From: Hetaerina americana | Taxonomy: Eukaryota > Arthropoda > Insecta > Odonata > Calopterygidae | Assembly (NCBI GenBank): GCA_022747635.1 | Contig: JAKTNV010000062.1 | Location: 62,001 to 126,000 of the forward strand | DNA length: 64,000 nt | Reading direction: 5' to 3' | In this document: positions 12,320 to 24,313 of the stretch, piece by piece | How the letters are laid out: each line of letters starts with the position of its first letter | Numbering within the stretch: position 1 is the stretch's first letter | The notes under the pieces: model-generated | The model's input: the letters and a program-made list of their open reading frames with translations, nothing else | Databases searched by the model: none | What the model was told of the DNA's origin: nothing | Made by a program: the position numbers and the translations under genes

Positions 12320-15300
12320 TCATGTCTTCTTGACAGACTTTATCAGGTGATGATAATTTGGAATGATCCTTATTAGGAAGTCCAATTGTGAGGTTAGTGA
12401 CTGTAAAAAGACAGGAGTAATTAACGGTCAGTGCGATATCTCAAATAAAAGTGATTACAGATTATATAAACTATATATCTTTTAACTGGTGACATACTAT
12501 TGATGATAATATCAGTAAAAATCACACGGCTGCCTCAATAGAATTTACTCTACTGAAAACCAAACATTATCAAAACAAAATACAATGACTGTATACATAA
12601 TATCCTCTTCGTTGAAATCGACTAAAAAACATAACTTAGCTCTCACATTTTATTACAATACTCTATAAAAAGTTATAATTATTATAAGATAATTAAAGTA
12701 GATTTTGGATGGACAAACCTACCAAATAAATATTTTGTGACTCCTAACAAAACACAATCCAGCATCCTACTCTACATCGGGTCCCTCTTCATCTCTGAGT
12801 ACTTTCTTCCTCCCTTCATCCCGTCCAACATCCCTATCCTGCTCCTTCCCTTTCCTCGTTTGCCTAACATTCTCCCCTCAATTACAGTCTTCAACTACTC
12901 GCTGCCGGTCAAAACCCCCTTCATCCACTTTTCCTGCTTCCATAGGATTGCTCCCAGCAATCCCCCCTCTCTTCGCCCACCATACCAAATACTTCCTCAT
13001 TTGTTTTCTTCTCTGTCCATTTCATCTTCTCCATTCTTCCCCACAACCTCATCTCAAAAACCTCCAATCTACGTCTATCTTCCTGTTTCAACAACCACAT
13101 TTCCGCACCAAGTTTTTATCAGTCTTTTCTTAACATCCTTACTCAAAGTCCCCGTCATCAACTCCCTCCTCCTTGTGAAAGCCTCTTTGCCTAGCGCAAT
13201 TCTTCTCCTTACGTCCCTACTACTTTGACCGTGTTGGTCCAAAACACTATCGAGATACGTAAACTCTTCTACCTGCTCTAGTTTTTGCCCTCCTATTTTA
13301 ATGTTAATCTTAGCCTTTTCTTTCCAGAAAATCGCATAACCTTTGTATCATTAATATTGATTCTCATCCCATACCTGTCGCACTGAATTTCCAATTCACT
13401 CAGCAATTGCTTGCAACCCCTTGCCTGACTGACAAATTAAGGCTAACCTAACTGATTTTACGAATTCCCCGCCCACTTTCATTCCTACCTCCAGTCCTTT
13501 TCATGCCTCTTAAATCATTTCCTCTGCATACATGTTGAACACAACGGTGATAATGGGCAACCCTAGCCTTGCACCTAACACTGCCCATCTGGACTGCCCG
13601 TTCCCCACCTGAGCAGTCTGAGAACATGTACAGGTTGCAGATTAGCCTCTTTTCCCTCCAATCTATTCCTATTTTCTACAATATACTCGTTATTCACTCT
13701 ATCGAATTCCATTTCGAAATCTACAAAACAGGCAAATCCTTCCTCCTTTATTCTATATTCCTCTCTATTAGTGATCTCATTACTGCAATGGCATCACGCG
13801 TACCTCTCCCCTTCCTAAACCCAAACTGATCATCCCCTAAGTCATCATTTGCCTTAATCTCTATCCTTTTGTTTATGATCCTGAGAACAACTTTAGCTGC
13901 GTGAGATATCAAACTTATTGATCTGCTATAAAAATATACCTTTTATATTTGCATCTAAGGAAAATAGTTCCATATAATATCTTATATCTTATTTATTCCC
14001 AAATAAGACTTTTGAAACTTCTTAAATGCATGAACTCTTCATTTGTTCAAGTTTATGATCCGCACAGGGAATAAAAGCGAAATGTTTACTCCTATTCTAG
14101 AACTAAATAACGACATCAATGTTTATTAAGGGCAAGTTCATAATTTACAACACAGCATTCAAATATCACCTACAAGTATGCCAAATGAGAGATACCCAAG
14201 AAAAGACAGAAAAATAAAAACTAACACATTAAACAGATTGCTAAAATAGCAATTAAAATATTATTTAAAATCCTATGGTAATACCATATTATAAGTTGAG
14301 TTCATTGCAGAGTAAATTAATTCATGATGCATTGGTACAAAATCTCAATCAAGTTTCTACGGCCTTCATCAAAAACGTGGGCAAATTATCACCCTGCAAG
14401 TCAACACCTGATTAAATGAGCGTAACATCCATTACAATAGATCCTTAACGAAAGGGAATGAAAAGTTTCTACAGCAGCATTTTATGTGGAATAATTTGGT
14501 CCTTCTGATATACAGAACTCTACCATCAAACAGAGTAATTCTAGTCAGGGTGAACATTGAAAAACAGTACAATGAAATTCATTCAGTTAGCGGGCAGTGA
14601 ACAAAGAGTGGATGAACATTGAATACATCCATTGTTTCCAAATATGGTGTGATATTTGTTGAGAAGCAACCATAATAATTGACCATTTGTAATAATTTAT
14701 TTTATACTCTCTTAATACTATTAAATAATGCCTTCCATACTGACATTTATAATATGGATTCCACGTGAATGAATTATACGACGAAAATAGGATGAACTAA
14801 CGACATTGACAAGCATTTTAACAAATGCATGTCTTTAAAATCTTCAGCAAATCCGGGTATAAAACCAAACACACAAAACCTTTCCGTAACTACACATGAC
14901 ATTACACCCGAGTACCTCAAGTGAGACTGCACAACAAAGAGAACTACTAAATATTTGATAACTCAAGTTCTGCGAACAGTTTCACCATTAAGAGAATAAT
15001 CAAGGTAAATAGGTGATTTCCTATGATGGAAGAAGACGACATTAGATTTTTATAAATTTGAATTGTGAAAATTAAATCTTCCAAATAATTAATGAACTGA
15101 TAACACCACTCGTCCATCAGGGCTTTTAAGATGCTTAAGACTTGGATGAACTTTGAAAATAAGTTGTGAACTACACATCAGGGAAACCTCCGGTTCAAAT
15201 AAAAAATTGATTTACCAAAACAATTCTCCCGCGATGGAAGAAAGTAGTTGTCTGACACTGGAAAATGGGCCTTTTCATATTTCAAATAAGTGAATGCTTG

Positions 15301-17496
15301 CCGAGGTCACATTTCGTAGAATAATCACACCGTAACGATAGATTAGTAGTGTAATAGGATAGCGTAAGAAAGTTAGACAAATTTTCTAGGTCATGAAACA
15401 ATAATCGCAATTGAGGATGATATTAAGTTTTTTAATTAGTAAACATTAGCTCACCGAGAGTACTTTAACAATAGTAAACGGGTAAAACCTCATTGCAGTA
15501 AGAAAAACTAACACCAGACAAAAATACACCTGGATTATTTTGCCTACGGCATTTAATTTTACAGCTTTCTATTTTGTATTTGAAGAAAATGGCATGATGA
15601 CGAGAAATTCACTCCAAAAAAAAATACTCACCGGTGGTCGATCAGCCTGCACTCGCTGAATTGAGTTACTTCCGTAAATCACAGTGTTCTCTTTCAAGAC
15701 CTGTGATTTGGTTAATTTGCACTTAGCCCCAACAACACAACCATTACTAAGTTCTACTTCTCTGCCGACGTAGCCTAAGAAAGTAAAAATAAAAGACTAC
15801 ATTCTATCAACTTTCTCTTTTAACATGTCAAATAGCTAAGTAAGAATACACTCACTGTGACATTTAAAAGACTACCTACAAAAATACGCATTATAAATAA
15901 TATTCACCACTTACTCTTTGGCTCCAAGTTATTGTAGTCTCCAATTTTCAGAGCTTGACTATAACAATCAACTTCAAAAACATTGTTTGCTCCAATGATC
16001 ATAACAGACGAGGCTCTCTGCAGTTCTTTCAGCTCCGGCGGAAGCCTGGAAACAAACGTCATGTTAAGAAAGAGAATTGAACCATACCGTGACCACTGTA
16101 AGACAACCACTTACCGGTTCACAATTCGAACTTGCTCTTCGATTATATTATTTTCACCAATAATAATAGGGCCGTCTTCGGCAATTATACTGGCTTTAGG
16201 GTGGATCACAGTCATGCTACCGATTGTGACATCCCCCCTAATCTCACATTCCTTACATACAATAGCACCAGGTGCAATTTTTACGCTACAATATAATGTG
16301 CAAGTGTTAAAAATTTATTACAATAGCTATGTGTAAGGCGATTATAAAAGTTATAATGCTATGTGTACTTATTACTTGCTCTTTGCTCCAGACGCTGGCC
16401 TTTTGGAGGACATTTTTAAACAAGTGATACGCGAAATACGAGAAAAAGTATGTAGGAATACACGGAAATTTGAAGGAAGTTTAAGTTTGGGACGTCACCC
16501 GGATTACGTTTATACACGACAGTTCTTACGAATTTTTAGCTGCTAATATGATATTTTATACTTTTTTAATACATACCACCGCAGCGGGTTAGACCAGGGT
16601 ATCAAAAGACATGGGAAACGGAAACGAACCCCTTACAAAGCTCCAGGGGAAATAATACCAATAGAATGCAATGTTTTAATGGCGTTAAAGAATAAAATTA
16701 AATCGAGGCATGATATGAATTATTATATTCATTCAATTTAAGTGTAAAGAAAATATATGTTGTATCTCCTAATGAATGGAGGAAGGGAGAATCAGATATG
16801 AAGAGGTGCTTGTTTTAAAAGTAGGATGTTGGATTGCGTTTTGTTGGGAGAGACAGGAGATTTATTTGGTTGTTGTGTCCATTCAAAATCTACCTTAACC
16901 GGTAAATACATCCGATTCTAAATTGTGAATGCATAAGCAAACGACACTTTTCGACAAACTTTTAACATTCTATCGACTTTCGGCTGGGTTTTCCTTTTTC
17001 GATTCTGATGGAAATTGGCATGATTGACTTCCTCTCGAAGAGAGGAAGTCAATCATGCCAATATAGGCCTCAGGCGATAAATACTATAGAGCGATTCTCA
17101 AATTTGATCGATGCGTCAAGAGCTCTGGTTCCCAGGCAACCACGGTCACCTGGAAACCAAGCGTTCGTTTACATTCGATGACACCACGGTAGCTTCTGCG
17201 GCGTGATCCAACTGCGTAGGATACCGGTGAAGGAAATGGGCGTGAGTACTCTTTACTATGTAAGCTGTATGATATATAGTAAATGTAAATTGGATGCTGC
17301 TAAGGTTTGTGCCCTGCCTTATCATTACGTATGAGTGAGATATAAAAGACGCCGGCGAGGTCATGCGTTTATTGAATTGATCGTAAAATAATTGGTATTC
17401 AAGATGTTTCCCTGCAGGTGCGCCAATTATTAAAAACAAATTCGCTATCGGCGAACACACAACTGATACTTACACTATTTTGGCGGCAGAATTCAT
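12320..17496 (-). CDS. DCTN6: Dynactin subunit 6 (p27), five coding exons
   Basis: Subunit of the pointed-end complex of dynactin, the cytoplasmic dynein cofactor; the family folds as a left-handed beta-helix built of hexapeptide repeats. Coding exons on the minus strand: 17474-17496, 16115-16285, 15915-16045, 15632-15774, 12320-12400. All introns are GT/AG and phases agree across every junction, giving 182 aa (human protein about 190). Exon 1 gives MNSAAKIV. Diagnostic text: [10 protein letters not shown] and EIRGDVTIG (exon 2), [20 protein letters not shown] (exon 3), [20 protein letters not shown] and NTVIYG (exon 4), and the conserved C-terminus [15 protein letters not shown] (exon 5). 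Hexapeptide-type I/V-G spacing is visible in exons 2-4. Intron 1 (1.19 kb) contains an RTE tail and a perfect palindrome; intron 4 (3.23 kb) contains an RTE reverse transcriptase fragment. The start rests on the only in-frame ATG before a good donor (GTAAGT). Probably functional: there are no stops or frameshifts. Confidence 0.93.
12703..13930 (-). mobile_element. RTE LINE 3' fragment in DCTN6 intron 4
   Basis: Minus-strand copy of the same LINE as at 19925-23098. Going up in coordinate it shows the 3' tail (TTTTGGATGGACAAACCTACC), the C-terminal domain, and the RT domain to the [10 protein letters not shown] and SLISHAAK region near 13880-13920. It contains frameshifts (for example around 13350 and 13500-13620), so it is non-coding. 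Inserted antisense-free, in the same orientation as the host gene. Confidence 0.85.
13931..15631. other. DCTN6 intron 4 remainder, nothing recognised
   Basis: AT-rich intronic sequence between the RTE fragment and exon 4. No repeat family, conserved exon or RNA gene was recognised. Confidence 0.5.
16785..16911 (+). mobile_element. RTE LINE 3' tail in DCTN6 intron 1
   Basis: Short plus-strand piece of the RTE 3' end: the GGATGTTGGATTGCGTTTTG segment, then TTTGGTTGTTGTGTCC, CATTCAAAATCTACC and TTAACCGGTAAATA. It matches the 3' ends at 8000-8063 and, inverted, 19925-20010. It includes only the last ~130 bp of the element, as expected from 5'-truncated insertion. Confidence 0.8.
17014..17062. 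repeat. Perfect 23-bp-arm palindrome with 3-nt loop
   Basis: Left arm 17014-17036 (from ATTGGCATGATTGACTTC to CTCTC) is exactly the reverse complement of 17040-17062; the loop is GAA. Located in DCTN6 intron 1. No coding remnant or target duplication was seen around it. Confidence 0.95.
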
Positions 17497-17940
17497 ATCT
17501 TCGGCGCCGTCTCGAAGGTTTTGCCTGAAGGTTACTTTGTTGATTGGATGGGTCACGGTCATCATAAAGTTACAGTGCGCCAAACGAGTCATAAATCTTA
17601 TAGGCAACATATATGAAAAACAAGCACAAAATAAATCGCGCATCGTCAGAATGGACAAAAATATAAAAAAATCCATCAATGCGCACATATCATAAATATT
17701 TTGAACTATTAATAACCTGCCTGGAAATCAATCGATTTATTAATATACTTTTTGAAGAAGGCTAAATTCTTCATGGGCCCTTCTGATAAGGCAACGCAGA
17801 AAATGTCTTAATTTCCATGTAATGGCACAGTCTATCCTTTTTATTTGCCTCTTTCAATATTAGTGTTTGTATCACGCTCCTTCATTGAATTATTATTCAC
17901 ATCCGTATAACTTTTGTAATACATATATATTATATATACT
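17497..17940. other. Upstream flank of DCTN6 (promoter region presumed)
   Basis: This lies immediately 5' of the DCTN6 start codon. The 5' untranslated region and promoter should be here, but no TATA or initiator element could be singled out. Overlapping open frames on both strands show no family resemblance. Confidence 0.35.
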
Positions 17941-17947
17941 ACTTGTA

Positions 17948-17949
17948 TA

Positions 17950-17980
<31 letters not shown>

Positions 17981-18086
17981 CTTTAATAAACATACATTAT
18001 GAACATAATAATACACGAGCAACTTCTTATACCCTGATGAAGGTGACTGGCACTACCAAAATATCAAAGTGAGTTATGTCTACATT

Positions 18087-18173
<87 letters not shown>
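17948..18173. repeat. (TG)n/(AT)n microsatellites on either side of a Penelope-like 3' tail
   Basis: Pure AT runs lie at about 17959-17980 and 18089-18173, preceded by GTGTGTGT. Between them, ACCCTGATGAAGGTGACTGG followed by AATATCAAAGTGAGTTATGT has the 'CTGATGAAGG' look of Penelope-like 3' ends. The second AT run directly abuts the mini-mariner at 18180. Confidence 0.7.
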
Positions 18174-18176
<3 letters not shown>

Positions 18177-18179
18177 TTT

Positions 18180-18735
18180 CCGGGTTCGTCCGGAAAATAA
18201 GTGTACTGACTCCTGGGCTGGGCGCGCCGCTCCAGGCGCGCCCAGCACCGCTCTGACGGGCTGCGATTGGAGGGGGGTATGTTGGCAAGCGACGCTGAAA
18301 AAGGCAGTCGGCTCTGAGCTGTGGTGTAGTGAGGAGCTCTGTTAACGCGAACCTCCACGCTCGACCCACGTCACGGAACGCGATGCCGAAGTTTTTGCAG
18401 CAGCGTTATTCCATCAAATTTGCGGTAAAGCTTGGGAAATCGTCTACCGAAACTGTCGGTATGATTAACCAGGCTTACGGGGAGTCAGCCAAGTCCAGAA
18501 ACATGATCTTTCGGTGGCACAAGATGTTCGTGGAGGGCAGAGAAGAGGTCGACGACGAGTCCTCGAGAGGTTCCCGATGATGCCTTCGCGGGAGCGTTCC
18601 AGGAATGGGAACGCCGCTGGAACAAGTGTATCGACTCACAAGGGTCCTATTTTGAGGAATATTAGCTTAAGATATGTAAAAGTGTAATAAATGTTTTTCC
18701 TGAGCTCAGTACACTTATTTTCCGGACGAACCCTG
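18180..18735 (+). mobile_element. Non-autonomous mini-mariner with internal deletion
   Basis: About 556 bp bounded by inverted repeats: left CGGGTTCGTCCGGAAAATAA then GTGTACTGA; right end the reverse complement (TCAGTACAC, then TTATTTTCCGGACGAACCC). A TA follows the right end. The inside holds only the two ends of a transposase gene: from the ATG at 18383, a paired-like N-terminus (QQRYSIKFAVKLGKSSTET, then FRWHKMFVEGREEVDDE) to a stop at 18578-18580, followed by the C-terminal segment WERRWNKCIDSQGSYFEEY ending at about 18665. The catalytic core is deleted. The N-terminal text resembles the nested element at 34720 and the outer elements at 33.9 and 57.4 kb, so these are related families. (AT)n tracts flank both sides. 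Confidence 0.85.
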
Positions 18736-18761
18736 TATATATATACACATATGTATAAATA

Positions 18762-18766
18762 TATAT

Positions 18767-18822
<56 letters not shown>
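18762..18822. repeat. (AT)n microsatellite
   Basis: Nearly pure AT dinucleotide run, preceded by ATATATAAATATAAATAT. Confidence 0.95.
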
Positions 18823-18824
<2 letters not shown>

Positions 18825-18830
18825 CGTGGG

Positions 18831-18955
18831 TCGAGTTATTAGAAACAGATATAAGAAAAGGGATAGGAACACACATAAATGGACAAACACCCACTCTCCT
18901 GTGTTTGTCCTTGTTCCTATCCCTTTTCCTTATATCTGTTTCTATATAACTCGAT
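18831..18955. repeat. Inverted repeat made of SINE body sequence
   Basis: Left arm 18831-18890 (TCGAGTTATTAGAAACAG, then ATATAAGAAAAGGGATAGG, then GGACAAACAC) pairs with 18901-18955 (GTGTTTGTCC, then CCTATCCCTTTTCCTTATAT, then CTGTTTCTATATAACTCGA). Small mismatches and indels are present; the loop is about 10 nt. The right arm is the body of the tRNA-derived SINE found at 23101-23341, so this is two SINE bodies head to head, without tRNA heads. Confidence 0.85.
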
Positions 18956-19049
18956 CCATTTATATATACAAAAAAATCTATGTATGTATACGTGTGGAAA
19001 TATATATATGTATATATATATGTGTGTGTGTGTGTGTCTGTGTGTGTGG

Positions 19050-19315
19050 GTCCCGGTAGTCCAGGGGGTAGTGTGTTGGACTACTGACCGGAGGGTCCCA
19101 GGTTCGATTCCCAGGTAAGGGGCACTCTGGGCCCTGCAGCTCTGCAGATTTTTTGGGTGCCAGATCTTCCTGGGAAACCATAACCAGCACAGGGAAAGGA
19201 ACTGGCCCCCCTCCTTGATGTGTGAATTTCACACGCCGTATAGGGCTTAGTACTGGGTGAACTATACCATCACCTACTAAACCGACCTTCGGGTTGATTA
19301 CTGTGCTTATGGTTT
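19050..19315 (+). mobile_element. tRNA-derived SINE, family A
   Basis: A tRNA-like head at about 19050-19122 contains an A-box-like GGTAGTCCAGGGGG and a perfect B box GGTTCGATTCC, preceded by a (TG)n run. The ~190-bp body (GGGCACTCTGGGCCCTGC, then GGGAAACCATAACCAGC, then ACCTTCGGGTTGATTACTGT and GCTTATGGTTTA) recurs reverse-complemented at 44222-44400, which shows it is a dispersed repeat and not a lone tRNA pseudogene. Confidence 0.8.
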
Positions 19316-19339
19316 ATATATATATCTCACTAAGACTAC

Positions 19340-19568
19340 TTGAAGAAGGTCTATGTATGCTGCCCCACAGGGGTCAGACGCCATTGCAGCCGCCTCACTG
19401 AGGAACAGACGCTGCGTGGACTACCTTTCGTCTGGCTCCTAACCTTCGACCTATCTGGCATGGGTGACCCTACCAGGAGCAATTTTTATTACTCCCGCCA
19501 GTACAGCTCTAGGGGTCATCGGAACGCACAAGCCCTTCCACCACGTCAAGGTTGTAGTCCGGGGAGGG
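19340..19568 (-). mobile_element. RTE LINE 5' untranslated region, isolated piece
   Basis: Matches 39425-39595 (CGTCTGGCTCCTAACCTTCG, then CCTATCTGGCATGG, then CAGTACAGCTCT) and overlaps in content with 23070-23098 (GCCCCAC..GGGGTCAGAC). This is the upstream part of the RTE element on the minus strand, here separated from its coding region and cut by an (AT)n tract. Confidence 0.7.
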
Positions 19569-19633
<65 letters not shown>

Positions 19634-19654
19634 TATATATATATATATATATAT
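19569..19654. repeat. (AT)n microsatellite
   Basis: AT dinucleotide run with a few TTA interruptions near 19588 and 19628-19634. Confidence 0.95.
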
Positions 19655-23098
<3,444 letters not shown>

Positions 23099-23100
23099 CT

Positions 23101-23341
23101 CAGGGTAAATTACGTTTCCTCGATAGCTCAAGTGGTTAAGAGCATCCGCCCGGCAAGTGGAAAGATCCGAGGTTCGAGTCCCGGCCAAGGAAATATTTTT
23201 ACTCTTGCGATCCGTTCGATTCCGCCTTCCCCACCTTTATTGTGTTCGTCCTTTATATGTGTTCCTATCCCTTTTCCTTATATCTGTTTCTGTATATATG
23301 AGTATTTATTCGCCGTTTGGCGGGATTTCGTGTTTGAATGT
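23101..23341 (+). mobile_element. tRNA-derived SINE, family B, copy 1
   Basis: The tRNA-like head at 23116-23192 folds as a cloverleaf: acceptor TTCCTCG with a partner ending AAGGAA, A box TAGCTCAAGTGG, anticodon stem TCCGC/GTGGA with loop CCGGCAA, and B box GGTTCGAGTCC. The loop would give anticodon GGC (Ala-like), but position 33 is C. It is followed by a conserved body (ATATTTTTACTCTTG, CCTTCCCCACCTTTATTG, CCTATCCCTTTTCCTTATAT, GGCGGGATTTCGTG). The body recurs at 23556, 19655 and 18831, so this is a SINE head and not a cellular tRNA gene. Confidence 0.85.
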
Positions 23342-23555
23342 GTATTTGGCCAACGTGGCTCATCTCTTTCTTCTGGCTATGCGTGCCACGAAACGCACTG
23401 TTCCTTTCCTGTATGATGTTGTATGAATTCTAAACCACTGTCCTTTCCTCTTGTGTATTGTCCATTTCTCCTTTGGTGGGTGAAACAGTCCCCTGACGCC
23501 ATCTCTTGGCTAAAAGAATCGGGGCGCTTGGCGACATATAAGACCCACGGATCTC

Positions 23556-23791
23556 AGGGTAAATTACGTTTCCTCGATAGCTCAAGTGGTTAAGAGCATC
23601 CGCCTGGCAAGTGGAAAGATCCGAGGTTCGAGTCCCGGTCAAGGAAATATTTTTACTCTTGTGATCCGTTCGATTCCGCCTTCCCCACCTTTATTGTGTT
23701 CGTCCTTTATATGTGTTCCTATCCCTTTTCCTTATATCTGTTTCTGTATATATGAGTATTTATTTGCCGTTTGGCGGGATTTCGTGTTTGA

Positions 23792-23797
<6 letters not shown>
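23556..23797 (+). mobile_element. tRNA-derived SINE, family B, copy 2
   Basis: Almost identical to 23101-23341 over ~240 bp, including the leader CAGGGTAAATTACG; offset 455 bp. Head 23570-23646 has anticodon loop CTGGCAA with the expected U33 and anticodon GGC, so it is the better-preserved tRNA head. It ends in an (AT)n/(TG)n run. The 214 bp between the two copies is unrelated; a duplication of a larger unit or two insertions could explain the layout. Confidence 0.85.
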
Positions 23798-23840
<43 letters not shown>

Positions 23841-23841
<1 letters not shown>

Positions 23842-24067
23842 AATGGGCTGACACAATATAACACAAATAGAATAGAATGTCAACATTTAAAATGACACTC
23901 ACATGGTAAATTGTTCGAGCTTTCGGCCCTCTTAGAGGCCTTCTTCAAGAGAGACTCTCTTGAAGAAGGCCTCTGAGAGGGTCGAAAGCTCGAACAATTT
24001 ACCGTGTGAGTGTTCTTTTAAATGTGTCTATTCTTTTCTATTTGTGTTATATTGTGTCAGCCCATTA
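23841..24067. repeat. 227-bp palindrome with ~113-bp arms and 1-nt centre
   Basis: 23841-23953 and 23955-24067 are reverse complements with few mismatches: the outer ends TAATGGGCTGACACAATATA and its complement, then AACACAAATAGAA, then GGTAAATTGTTCGAGCTTTC, and at the centre TTCTTCAAGAGAG/CTCTCTTGAAGAA. The inner text (CTTGAAGAAGGCCTCTGAG, then GTCGAAAGCTCGAAC) resembles Penelope-like terminal sequences. It is flanked by (AT)n/(TG)n on the left and (AT)n on the right. Confidence 0.93.
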
Positions 24068-24102
24068 TTGTGCCGCTCGTGTGAGTTTTTCCGTACAATC
24101 AT

Positions 24103-24103
<1 letters not shown>

Positions 24104-24190
<87 letters not shown>
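24104..24190. repeat. (AT)n microsatellite
   Basis: Pure AT run of ~87 bp, 36 bp beyond the palindrome and ~120 bp before the lysine-rich gene. Confidence 0.95.
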
Positions 24191-24191
<1 letters not shown>

Positions 24192-24313
24192 CATATATAT
24201 ATAGCATTACATGCGCATACACACATACAGACATACTAAGGTGTGTTGGTGTATATATATTTTTTCACTTATCTGAAACAGTCGTGTTTTTCACTATAAG
24301 AGACAAAGGCAAG

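Noticed and set aside
18076..18369. Proteins with long Tyr-Ile runs
   Set aside because: They are translations of (AT)n microsatellites.
19050..19122. Functional tRNA gene
   Set aside because: The B box is perfect, but the body recurs at 44222-44400 without the head and the cloverleaf is poor; treated as a SINE.
23116..23192. Functional tRNA-Ala(GGC) gene
   Set aside because: Good A/B boxes and cloverleaf, but C at position 33 and a conserved non-tRNA body repeated at several sites show that it is a SINE head.
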